A DNA stretch of 64,000 bases. Source: CAVSNH01 sp963729275. Its GTDB lineage: Bacteria; Actinomycetota; Acidimicrobiia; Acidimicrobiales; RAAP-2. Shown piece after piece: positions 24,837 through 32,340 of this stretch. A program made the translations under genes and the position numbers. The stretch is from contig CAVSNH010000003.1 of NCBI GenBank assembly GCA_963729275.1, positions 786,604-850,603 on the forward strand, in the 5' to 3' direction. Each line of letters begins with the position of its first letter. The stretch's first letter is position 1. Below the pieces are notes generated by a model. That model made no database searches and was not told the DNA's origin. It saw nothing but the letters and a program-made list of their open reading frames with translations.

Positions 24837-26878
24837 GCGGTGAAAGCATCAAGATCCTCGACGGCAACACCTTCGTAGTGAGCGATGACCGCGGAGATAT
24901 CGACGCCTCGCCCACGGACATGTCAGGACTCTTTTCGTTCGACACCCGGTTTCTCTCGAAGTGGATCCTGACGATCAATGCCCAGCGTCTGAGTGCGCTA
25001 TCGACCTACAACCTACAGTACTTCGAGACGCGCATCTTCCTCGTCCCCGGCACGGGCACCGTGTATGTGGATGCAGATCTATCGGTGATCCGTCATCGTT
25101 CGGTTGCACATGGGTTCCACGAGCAGTTGACCATTCTCAATCACGCCGCCAAGCAAGTGGAACTCGATGTCCGTATAGAGGTGGATTGCGACTTCGCCGA
25201 CCTATTCGAGGTCAAGGACGCCCTGAAGAAGAAGGGGTCCTACCACCGGTCGGTCGAGGATGGGTGTCTCGTTCTTCAGTACGAGCGCGAGACCTTTACG
25301 CGCACGACTCGCATCTCTGCCACCGTGGACGCCAACGTCGAGGAGAATGGCATCGCCTTCGCCGTCGCCCTCAAACCGCACGGGCGATGGGCGACCGAGC
25401 TAACCGTCGAGGCCGGGGAGTTCGGGCGAGAGCTCGTCCGAAGAACTCGAAACCGGGGCCAGTCGCAGCACGTCGACAAGATGGCTAAGAACCTTGAGAT
25501 CTGGCTCGCGGCGATGCCTCAACTCGAGAGTGACTCGGAGTCGCTCAAAGCCACCTACCGTCGCAGCCTGGTCGACCTTGCTTCTCTGCGTTTCGAGTCG
25601 CCCCTCCTTCCCGGGTACCCCCTACCCGCAGCCGGTCTTCCGTGGTTCATGACGACCTTCGGACGCGACAGCATCATTACGAGCCTCCAGGCACTCCCCT
25701 TCGTTCCTGAGCTGGCCGCAGCCACTCTTCGGGTGCTCGGTGCGCGGCAGGGAACCCGCATCGACGACTTTCGTGAAGAGGACCCAGGTCGGATTCCCCA
25801 CGAGATCCGTTTCGGGGAGTTGACCGCATTCGAGGAGCGGCCGCAGTCCCCCTATTACGGCTGTGCCGATGCGACGCCGTTGTATGTCGTCCTACTGGAC
25901 GAGTACGAACTATGGACCGGAGACACCAAGCTGATTCGAGAACTCGAATTCGAAGCGTGCGCCGCACTCAACTGGATTGACGAATATGCAGATCTCCAGG
26001 GCAATGGCTATATCTCGTACAAGCGTCGCAACGAGAAGACCGGACTCGAAAACCAGTGCTGGAAGGACTCGTGGGACTCCATATCTTTTCGCGACGGCAC
26101 GTTGCCCGACTTTCCCCGGGCGACCTGCGAGCTCCAGGGGTATGCCTACGACGCCAAGATACGAGGAGCACGCTTGGCCCGGAGCGTGTGGGGCAACAAG
26201 ACTCTTGCCGACCGCCTCGAGAAGGAAGCGGCCGATTTGAAGCGCAGGTTCAATCGGGATTTTTGGATCAAGGACGGCGAGTACTTCGCGGTCGCGCTCG
26301 ACCCCGAGGGCCGAAAGGTCGATACGCTGACCTCGAACAACGGCCACCTGCTTTGGAGTGGAATTGTTGACAAATCCAAGGCTAAGGCGGTCGTCGCACA
26401 TCTCATGGGACCGAGGTTGTACTCGGGCTGGGGCGTGAGGACCTTGGCAGATAGCGAAGAGCGCTTCAACCCGATCGGATACCACATAGGAACGGTATGG
26501 CCCTTCGACAATTCGCTCATTGCTTGGGGCTTGCGCCGCTACGGCTTCAAGCGGCAGGCAGCTCAGATTGCTGACGGGATGCTGGCCGCTGCCGACTTCT
26601 TCCAGGGGCGCCTACCTGAGGCGTTCGGTGGGTACGCACGCGCCACGACGCGGTTTCCGGTGCGGTACCCGACGGCCTGTAGCCCCCAAGCTTGGTCGAC
26701 TGGGGCACCATTGTTGTTGCTGCGCACAATGCTCGGCCTCGAGCCATTCGGGGAACATCTCGTTGTCAACCCGGCCTTGCCTAAGACGATCGGGCACCTC
26801 GAACTCCTCGACATCGCAGGGAGTTGGGGAAAGGTCGACGCATTTGGGCGCGGTCGCGTGGACACGGACTCCGGCTAA
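24833..26878 (+). CDS. Amylo-alpha-1,6-glucosidase / glycogen-debranching-like enzyme
   Basis: 681 residues. The N-terminal third is a GDE_N-type beta domain (NTFVVSDDRGDIDASPTDMSGLFSFDTRFLSKW). The C-terminal part is an alpha/alpha-toroid glucosidase (GH15/GH63-like superhelix): PWFMTTFGRDSI, DSWDSISFRDG, LWSGIVD and HIGTVWPFDN with acidic residues lining the pocket. It should hydrolyse alpha-1,6 branches or related alpha-glucosides in the cytosol. ATG 24833 overlaps the SCP2 stop by four bases. The family is often annotated as glycogen debranching enzyme, but substrates of bacterial members vary. Confidence 0.88.
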   Translation: MSGESIKILDGNTFVVSDDRGDIDASPTDMSGLFSFDTRFLSKWILTINAQRLSALSTYNLQYFETRIFLVPGTGTVYVDADLSVIRHRSVAHGFHEQLTILNHAAKQVELDVRIEVDCDFADLFEVKDALKKKGSYHRSVEDGCLVLQYERETFTRTTRISATVDANVEENGIAFAVALKPHGRWATELTVEAGEFGRELVRRTRNRGQSQHVDKMAKNLEIWLAAMPQLESDSESLKATYRRSLVDLASLRFESPLLPGYPLPAAGLPWFMTTFGRDSIITSLQALPFVPELAAATLRVLGARQGTRIDDFREEDPGRIPHEIRFGELTAFEERPQSPYYGCADATPLYVVLLDEYELWTGDTKLIRELEFEACAALNWIDEYADLQGNGYISYKRRNEKTGLENQCWKDSWDSISFRDGTLPDFPRATCELQGYAYDAKIRGARLARSVWGNKTLADRLEKEAADLKRRFNRDFWIKDGEYFAVALDPEGRKVDTLTSNNGHLLWSGIVDKSKAKAVVAHLMGPRLYSGWGVRTLADSEERFNPIGYHIGTVWPFDNSLIAWGLRRYGFKRQAAQIADGMLAAADFFQGRLPEAFGGYARATTRFPVRYPTACSPQAWSTGAPLLLLRTMLGLEPFGEHLVVNPALPKTIGHLELLDIAGSWGKVDAFGRGRVDTDSG

Positions 26879-27031
26879 TGGAGGTGACCTTCGTATTACG
26901 AGATGGCCACGTTCGCCGGAGACCACAGGACGAAAGTTCAGTTTGACACCTCCACCGCGTACCAGTTCTGTCCTGAAGTCGCCGGCAATGGGTGCGTTAT
27001 TGACCGGCGCAACCATGGAACAATCCCTGGC

Positions 27032-27331
27032 ATGGAGGAACCGCCGGAGCTGCAATACAACGGACACTGGCGAATGGCTGTCTGGGCCCTCCGAGTTGGG
27101 TACGTCGGGCTGGCCGTCGCCATTACGGGCGTCATTGTGATGTCGTTGGGATTGACGCGCTGGGTCCTGCCCGTCGGGGTGATCATCTGGCTCGCCGCCG
27201 CCGCCGTGACGTTGGCCGGGTTCTTCTGGTCCCGGCACGACCTTCCCGAGCCACGACCTGGGTACTGGTCGATGCGGTTCATGCTCATCCACGACACGGT
27301 CCACGCCCGGTCATCGGCCCAGCGGGCCTGA
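27032..27331 (+). CDS. Small two-helix membrane protein (intact paralogue)
   Basis: 99 residues from ATG 27032 (MEEPPELQYNGHWRMAVWAL). Two hydrophobic stretches follow: VGYVGLAVAITGVIVMSLGL and VGVIIWLAAAAVTLAGFFW, then PEPRPGYWSMRFMLIHDTVHARS at the cytosolic end. The family is unknown to me. A near copy lies at 52155, with a one-base deletion at the equivalent of LIHDT. The upstream bases are also alike, so the duplication covered regulatory DNA. Confidence 0.7.
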   Translation: MEEPPELQYNGHWRMAVWALRVGYVGLAVAITGVIVMSLGLTRWVLPVGVIIWLAAAAVTLAGFFWSRHDLPEPRPGYWSMRFMLIHDTVHARSSAQRA

Positions 27332-27397
27332 CGACTCCTCCGTTGGCGGCTGCGTCCGCCGTGCGGCAGTCTCCTGTCTTGTCGACCCCACTGGGGC

Positions 27398-28011
27398 CTA
27401 CCAGACGGCGAGAACGCACTCAGCTGGCGGTTCGAGATCCAACGTCTCGCGGCGAACGATCCTAAAGCCAACGTCCCGGAGGAGGGCCGCTAGTTCTTCG
27501 GCGGCGGCAGTCGATGTCGCGGCCGTGGCCCCTGGACAGCGTGGCTGCGATACCAGAGCGATCCGACCGCCGGTTCGCAGCACCTGGCCGATCTCCCGCA
27601 AGCGGACCTGAGGGTCGGGCCAGAAGCCGACGGTATTGACCGCTAGCGCCGCGTCAAAGGGCCCGTCGATCAACTCCAGATGTTCGACCGGGGCGTGAAC
27701 AAGTCGGACCCGTCCCGCGCGGATGGCTGCCGCGTTGCGTCGGCTGGCCTGACTGATCATCACCTCGGAGTGATCGACACCGATCACCAGGCCCTGACTG
27801 GCCTGGCTTGCGAGGGCAGCAACGGCGACCCCAGGCCCGCAACCGAGCTCAATTACCCGGTCGGTCGGCTGGATACCGAGGAGTTCCACCGCCCAGCGAC
27901 TGCGCTGGACGTGGACGAGCGCCGTCCCATGATCCAGCCGACCACGTGCCCGCCTGGCCCGTTTGGATTATGAAACTGTCGTACAGCGCGGTGGAGAAGA
28001 CGCTTGCGCAT
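27398..28011 (-). pseudogene. SAM-dependent methyltransferase, apparent one-base frameshift
   Basis: The proximal frame from ATG 28011 gives MRKRLLHRAVRQFHNPNGPG, GHVVGWIMGRRSS, the usual N-terminus of a class I methyltransferase group. After GRRSS one base (an A) is missing near 27922; the following frame continues VQRSRWAVELLGIQPTDRVIELGCGPG (SAM-binding motif I), then VIGVDHSEVM (motif II) and FDAALAVNTVGFWPDP (motif IV). If the missing base is a sequencing error the gene is a normal methyltransferase of about 200 residues. It is divergent from a MerR gene with a shared palindrome. Confidence 0.75.
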
Positions 28012-28030
28012 GCCCATGAGCCAAGTCAAC

Positions 28031-28052
28031 GACTTCAAGTACGCTCGAAGTC
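28031..28052. promoter_or_regulatory. MerR-type operator
   Basis: GACTTCAAG, TACG, CTCGAAGTC: inverted repeat, 8 of 9 positions. MerR/SoxR-type regulators bind such CAAG-CTTG-like palindromes between -35 and -10 of their target. It lies between the divergent MerR (start 28054) and methyltransferase (start 28011). Confidence 0.6.
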
Positions 28053-28053
28053 A

Positions 28054-28449
28054 ATGCCTCTCGCTAAAGGAACTCGGGAGTCACACCCGCCGAGGCTCCT
28101 CTCAATCGGAGAACTGGCTGAACGCACCGGCCTGGCAACGACCGCGCTTCGCTTCTACGACGATCTCGGACTCGTTCGACCAGTGACCCGCTCCTCAGGG
28201 GAGCGCCGCTACGCCGAATCGGCCATCAGAGATGTAGGTGTGGTTCTCTTTCTCCGCGAGGTCGGCTTCTCGCTAGCCGAGATCGGATCCCTCGTCGCCG
28301 GAGGCGATCGGCTGGCCTGGCAGGAGATCATCGACCACAAGTTGAGCGAGTTGGACGAACAGCAACGCCGCCTCAACGTGGCCCGTTCCGCGCTCGAGCA
28401 TGGTCGGCGTTGCCCGGCCGGTGCGCCCCTACGGTGCTCGCGTTTCTGA
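28054..28449 (+). CDS. MerR-family transcriptional regulator
   Basis: 131 residues from ATG 28054. The DNA-binding domain is standard: LLSIGELAERTGLATTALRFYDDLGLVRP, then SGERRYAESAIRDV (wing) and LREVGFSLAEIGSLV. A dimerisation helix follows, and the C-terminus RRCPAGAPLRCSRF has two Cys spaced as in the common CPHxxxxxCP ending of this subgroup, which could sense metal or redox. The start codon is two bases after the palindrome, so the message may be nearly leaderless. The probable target is the divergent methyltransferase gene and itself. Confidence 0.88.
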   Translation: MPLAKGTRESHPPRLLSIGELAERTGLATTALRFYDDLGLVRPVTRSSGERRYAESAIRDVGVVLFLREVGFSLAEIGSLVAGGDRLAWQEIIDHKLSELDEQQRRLNVARSALEHGRRCPAGAPLRCSRF

Positions 28450-28710
28450 TCGATCATCGACGGTCGGCTGCGCGGCCTTTCCCTCGAGGAGAGCCATGCT
28501 CGATCGCACTGACCTTCCCGCCACCCCTACACGTCCTTGCTTGGTGGGGAACTCGACGTTTTCCTAAAGCCGACGTCGCGGCACCGACACTTGAGATACA
28601 CATGAGTCTTGTAGCCTTAATCAACCATCAGTTCTTCCATCGAATTCCACCACCCGCGACAACACCGGACGAAGAGCGCGACCACAACACACCAGGATCT
28701 ACCCTAACTG

Positions 28711-29022
28711 TCAATGGCGCGTGCGTTTTTGCGGCGCGAACGGCGGAACCTTGTACCACACGCACCACAGCGCGGCCCAGAAATAATTCTTGCGTGGCGG
28801 ACCATACAACGCCAAAGGCAATTGCTTCTCCTGTTTGGCGTCCTCGACCCAACAGATGAACTCGTTGCGGGCCAGACGTGTGATGGCCTTCCAGACATCG
28901 AGTGCCGTGGGATTGGCCGTCGGTGCCTTACGCAGGTCTTCTGGAAGCTTGTGCACCACGCCACCGGGCACATGCCAGCCCAGCACAGACGGCGAAGCAG
29001 ACATATCGGCCTGGGTCGTCAC
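28711..29022 (-). CDS. YdeI/OmdA-like small protein with unusual C-terminus
   Basis: 103 residues from GTG 29022 (AAAGGAG 11 bases upstream). HVPGGVVHKLPEDLRKA, NPTALDVWKAITRLARNEFICWVEDAKQEK is the YdeI/OmpD-associated (bacteriocin-protection-like) domain. In that family the next part is normally a basic helix; here it turns into LYGPPRKNYFWAALWCVWYKVPPFAPQKRTRH, which recurs at 22325. It follows the DUF1059 gene by 34 bases and is third in an operon headed by an ECF41 sigma factor. Confidence 0.7.
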   Translation of the reverse strand: MTTQADMSASPSVLGWHVPGGVVHKLPEDLRKAPTANPTALDVWKAITRLARNEFICWVEDAKQEKQLPLALYGPPRKNYFWAALWCVWYKVPPFAPQKRTRH

Positions 29023-29056
29023 GATCGTATCTGCTCCTTTTGACTGAGACCATCGA

Positions 29057-29293
29057 TCAACCTTCGGGGAGACCCGCAAAATCAGCCTTAGCCTTCTTGT
29101 ACCACCCCATTCCTTTGATGGGGTGTCTCCATCGGCCCTGCATATCCTTCGCGGCACGCTCGTGCGTTGTGTCTCCGTTCGCGACGATCTCCTTGAGATG
29201 TCGATCCTGCGCCTTTATGACTTCGTCTGCCGTCATTCCATGGTGCGCAAAGTCGCACGGGCCACCTAACTGTCGACAGGTCATCGTTTTCAC
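29057..29293 (-). CDS. DUF1059 family small protein
   Basis: 78 residues from GTG 29293, with AAGGAAG upstream. MKTMTCRQLGGPCDFAHHGMTADEVIKAQDRHLKE has the family features (TCRxLGGxCDF, TADEV, HL). The two Cys and three His may bind metal, but the function is not established. It starts 15 bases after the ECF sigma stop, so it is very likely in that operon and produced when the sigma factor is active. Confidence 0.8.
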   Translation of the reverse strand: MKTMTCRQLGGPCDFAHHGMTADEVIKAQDRHLKEIVANGDTTHERAAKDMQGRWRHPIKGMGWYKKAKADFAGLPEG

Positions 29294-29308
29294 GAGTCTT
29301 ACTTCCTT

Positions 29309-30211
29309 TCAGTCTGGAACTTGATTTGAATGCGCCGCGGTAGCGCCGGGATCCTCTCGACGATCGTTCACTCGCTCACGGACCACGTCCATGGTGGCCA
29401 GCACGTCTGGGTCTGCGATGAGCTCGACTTCACGCACGAGACCTGCTTCAACGTGAAATACGAACGCCACCTTGACCGTCCCGGCCTGGATCCAGGCGGC
29501 GCCGAGTTCGCCGTCGATGGTCACAGGTGCCGCTCCCCGGGTGCCGTTGAAGCGGTTGGCCACGGCGGCCGCGCCTTCATAAACGGGATCTGTACCCATC
29601 TCCTGACCGATTAGGTCGGCACGCATGACGGCTTCGGGCGCCAGAAGCGACAACAGGGTGGCGAGCTCCCCGCCGCGGGCTGCAGTGAGAAACGCGTCGA
29701 CGACTCGGTGACTGTCAGCCTGCTCGGCCTCTGACACGGCCGGTTCCGGTACGCCCTGCACTTTGCGCCTTGCCCGACTCGCCAGCTGGCGTACGGCAGT
29801 GCCTGAGCGCCCCATGACGGCACCGATTTCGTCGAACGGATACCCGAAGACATCGTGGAGTATCAATGCCACCCTCTCGGCCGGGGCCAGAGAGTCGAGG
29901 ACGACCTGCATCGCGTGGTCCATCTGTTCGGCGAGCAGCGCATCGGACTCCGGGTCGACCGGCGACGGGTTGGCGGGCGCCTCGGACTCGGCTGCTGATC
30001 TTGTCCGTTGCTTGCGCAGCTGATCCAGGCACAGCCGTGTCACCACGGTCGTCAGCCAGGCGGGTAGGTCGTCGATGTCGTCGGTGCGAGAAAGCCGCAG
30101 CCAGGTCTCCTGGACCACGTCTTCGGCATCGGCTTGCGACCCGAGTATCCGATTGGCGATTGCAGTCAGCCGGCGGCGCTCGGCGTCGAAGTCGGTCACT
30201 TCCACTTCCAT
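29309..30211 (-). CDS. ECF41-type RNA polymerase sigma factor (first copy)
   Basis: 300 residues from ATG 30211 (MEVEVTDFDAERRRL). Sigma region 2 (RILGSQADAEDVVQETWLRL) and region 4 (ALILHDVFGYPFDEIGAVMGRSGTAVRQLASRARRKV) are followed by a SnoaL-like NTF2 domain of about 115 residues (VVDAFLTAARGGELATLLSLLAPEAVMRADL, ending ELIADPDVLATMD). This architecture defines the ECF41 (SigJ-like) group, in which the C-terminal domain controls activity instead of an anti-sigma factor. I chose ATG 30211 because a matching promoter ends 17 bases before it; the frame continues upstream to 30331. DUF1059 and YdeI-like genes follow. Confidence 0.9.
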   Translation of the reverse strand: MEVEVTDFDAERRRLTAIANRILGSQADAEDVVQETWLRLSRTDDIDDLPAWLTTVVTRLCLDQLRKQRTRSAAESEAPANPSPVDPESDALLAEQMDHAMQVVLDSLAPAERVALILHDVFGYPFDEIGAVMGRSGTAVRQLASRARRKVQGVPEPAVSEAEQADSHRVVDAFLTAARGGELATLLSLLAPEAVMRADLIGQEMGTDPVYEGAAAVANRFNGTRGAAPVTIDGELGAAWIQAGTVKVAFVFHVEAGLVREVELIADPDVLATMDVVRERVNDRREDPGATAAHSNQVPD

Positions 30212-30228
30212 GATGTTCACGCCATGTT

Positions 30229-30255
30229 GACGGATGTCGTCCTCGAAATGTGACC
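30229..30255 (-). promoter_or_regulatory. ECF41-type promoter before the first sigma gene
   Basis: On the minus strand GGTCACA (30255-30249), a 16-nt spacer, CGTC (30232-30229). The reported ECF41 consensus is TGTCACA with CGTC, so six of seven and four of four match. The first codon is 17 bases on, giving a very short leader. Confidence 0.7.
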
Positions 30256-30383
30256 GTCGGGCTCCCACGAAGGAAACACCCTGGTAGAGCGCTGGCGAGA
30301 TCCGACATTGATCCTTCTCGCCCTCCTGCAATTCGCCGTTACGGTGTCAGCCTCCATGGTCAGCCCCTCCGCCAACGTGGCGT

Positions 30384-31268
30384 TTACTGGATGCTGAGGA
30401 CATCCGATGCGACTCTGCGGATGCGTTCGGGATCGGCGATTATGTCAAGCTCGACGATCTGATCGTTCACGACAGTGAAAGCCATCACGCCGTGCGGCTG
30501 CCCATCGAGGGTGATGACGACACCAGCGGTCCCGTTAATTAACGCAGGAAGGAGCACAGCCGCCGGATTGGCACCGAGGCGCGCCTGTCGAGCGACAGCC
30601 GCTGCGCCACGGACAATTCTGGAAGCAGCGGGGCGGCTGGGGCCGAAGTCGGCTCGAAGGACGACGTCAGGGTGGAGCAGGGTGGCCAGTGCGTCGAAGT
30701 CCCCGCTGCGGGCTGCCAAGAAGAAGGCATCGACTACCGTTCGCTGACGAGCGAGGTCGGGATCGGGGATGTCGGCGCCCTTGACCCGCCGCCGTGCCCT
30801 GCTCGCCAACTGCCTGGCCGCAGTCGGGGATCGACCGACCATTGGGGCGATCTCCTCGAATGGCAGCTCGAACATGTCATGGAGAACGAAGGCCAGGCGC
30901 TCAGCGGGAGCCAGGGCGTCGAGTACGACCAGGAGAGCTAGCCCGACCGAGTCGGCAAGTAACGCCTCGCCCTCTGGCCCAAGTTCTCCCACTGGGCTGA
31001 TGACAGGATCAGGGAGATGTACCTCCAGGGATTCCTCCCGGCGGAGGTTGCGCGATCGAAGCATGTTCAGACAGACGCGGGCCACGATCGTCGTCAACCA
31101 TCCACCAAAATTCTCGACTTCGTCCGTCTCGGCCCTGCTGACGCGCACCCAAGTGTCCTGGACAGCATCGTCGGCCTCGGCGAGCGAGCCCAGCATCCGG
31201 AAGGCGACGGCTCGCAGGTGGGTCCTCTGCTCCTCGAAGCGCTCTGCCAGCCAGTCGTTCTCGTCCAT
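30384..31268 (-). CDS. ECF41-type RNA polymerase sigma factor (second copy)
   Basis: 294 residues from ATG 31268 (GAGG nine bases before; ATG 31277 is less well placed). Region 2 (MLGSLAEADDAVQDTWVRVSR), region 4 (EIAPMVGRSPTAARQLASRARRRV) and a SnoaL-like C-terminal domain (VVDAFFLAARSGDFDALATLLHPDVVLRADF, DGQPHGVMAF, DIIADPERIRRV) are present. The linker HLPDP corresponds to the WLPEP motif typical of ECF41, which the first copy lacks. The group is usually linked to carboxymuconolactone decarboxylase-like, oxidoreductase or epimerase genes; an AhpD-like gene lies directly upstream at 31494. Confidence 0.93.
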   Translation of the reverse strand: MDENDWLAERFEEQRTHLRAVAFRMLGSLAEADDAVQDTWVRVSRAETDEVENFGGWLTTIVARVCLNMLRSRNLRREESLEVHLPDPVISPVGELGPEGEALLADSVGLALLVVLDALAPAERLAFVLHDMFELPFEEIAPMVGRSPTAARQLASRARRRVKGADIPDPDLARQRTVVDAFFLAARSGDFDALATLLHPDVVLRADFGPSRPAASRIVRGAAAVARQARLGANPAAVLLPALINGTAGVVITLDGQPHGVMAFTVVNDQIVELDIIADPERIRRVASDVLSIQ

Positions 31269-31302
31269 TACGCACATCCTCGCCGAAAGCGATCACCAGA
31301 AT

Positions 31303-31329
31303 GACCCCACAGTGACCACCGATGTGACC
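31303..31329 (-). promoter_or_regulatory. ECF41-type promoter before the second sigma gene
   Basis: GGTCACA (31329-31323), a 16-nt spacer, GGTC (31306-31303) on the minus strand. Same spacing as the other two sites, with one -10 mismatch to CGTC. It lies 35 bases before ATG 31268 and suggests autoregulation. Confidence 0.65.
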
Positions 31330-31336
31330 ATGAAGA

Positions 31337-31356
31337 GTCGGCCACCCACGGCCGAC
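31337..31356. terminator. Short hairpin between AhpD-like and sigma genes
   Basis: GTCGGCC, ACCCAC, GGCCGAC: perfect 7-bp stem, no T run. It could end transcripts from the AhpD-like gene or affect the sigma promoter beside it. Confidence 0.3.
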
Positions 31357-31493
31357 ATAAGGTCAGCGCCGTCTGGCGGAGTCTTGGTTGGGGCGAACCA
31401 CACCCGCTCGGAGCCAACTGCACTCAACATCCGCTGATCGACGACATTCTTGCGTGCGACTGGCGCCGGGCCGTTGGCGACTGAGCTTGGCCC

Positions 31494-31964
31494 TCATCCC
31501 CACTGGCCGGGCGTGTAGTCGCCTGCGGGCTGATGGGTAATGAGGTTGAGGCGGTTGTAGAGGTTGATGAGGGCGATGAGGCACACCAGTGCTCCGAGCT
31601 GGTCGTCGTCGAAGTGCTCGGCCGCGTTGGCCCAGGCTTCGTCGGAGACACCGCCACCATCGGCGACTCGAGTGCCCTGCTCGGTGAGCTCGAGAGCGGC
31701 CCTCTCTGCTTCGGTAAAGACCGTCGCCTCTTGCCATGCGGCCACCAGGTTGATTCGGACCGAGCTTTCCCCGCGGTGCTCGGCATCCTTGGTGTGCATG
31801 TCCAGACACACGCCGCAGCCGTTGATCTGGCTGGCTCGGATCTTGACCAGCTCTTGTGTCGCGACTGGCAAGGTCGAGCCGGTTATGACCGCGCCTGCTG
31901 GGTTGATGTGTTTAGTGAATTTTCCGGCAACTTCATTGCTGTAGAAGTCGAGTCGAGCGTCCAT
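31494..31964 (-). CDS. AhpD/carboxymuconolactone-decarboxylase-like peroxidase
   Basis: 156 residues from ATG 31964, with AAGGAG seven bases upstream. ELVKIRASQINGCGVCLDMHTKDA contains the CxxC plus His of AhpD-like alkylhydroperoxidases (CGVCLDMH), followed by the amphipathic helices of the fold (ERAALELTEQGT, LGALVCLIALINLYNRLNLI). It probably reduces organic hydroperoxides using a thiol partner. It has its own ECF41-like promoter and is the likely target of the adjacent sigma factor. Confidence 0.9.
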   Translation of the reverse strand: MDARLDFYSNEVAGKFTKHINPAGAVITGSTLPVATQELVKIRASQINGCGVCLDMHTKDAEHRGESSVRINLVAAWQEATVFTEAERAALELTEQGTRVADGGGVSDEAWANAAEHFDDDQLGALVCLIALINLYNRLNLITHQPAGDYTPGQWG

Positions 31965-32000
31965 CTAGGTCTCCTTAGATTTTGGGCTTCCTACGACTAT

Positions 32001-32027
32001 GACCCCGCGGGCCAGCCAAACGTGACA
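32001..32027 (-). promoter_or_regulatory. ECF41-type promoter before the AhpD-like gene
   Basis: TGTCACG (32027-32021), a 16-nt spacer, GGTC (32004-32001) on the minus strand, 37 bases before ATG 31964. One -35 and one -10 mismatch to the TGTCACA/CGTC consensus. Confidence 0.65.
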
Positions 32028-32109
32028 GGAATGACCGATCGCCCGTTTGGCGGCTCGGGGTGACCTCGTGTCGGTCCCGGGCTCGCCCTGGTCGACCGGG
32101 TGAATGACA

Positions 32110-32132
32110 CGTCCCCGGGGGTGCCGGGGACG
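32110..32132. terminator. Strong GC hairpin between divergent genes
   Basis: CGTCCCCGG, GGGTG, CCGGGGACG: perfect 9-bp stem, 5-nt loop, no T run. It lies between the AhpD-like promoter and the cytochrome b gene, upstream of both, so it may be a regulatory or insulating structure rather than an ordinary terminator. The rest of 32133-32340 shows no gene. Confidence 0.4.
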
Positions 32133-32340
32133 CGGCGAGATGGGTCCAAAACGTTGAGGCGATCCAGGGAATGGATCGTCCAACCAGCCCAGCCTCGATC
32201 CAGCATCTGCGATCAAGACCAGCCCAATCTCCGGACCCACTGCACTGTCCTGCCTGGATATCAGATTGGGGCGAATGTCACTACCGCCGGCACGCCACTC
32301 GGAGCACACTTAGGGCAGGCAATCCTGGGAGGTTTCGCTG

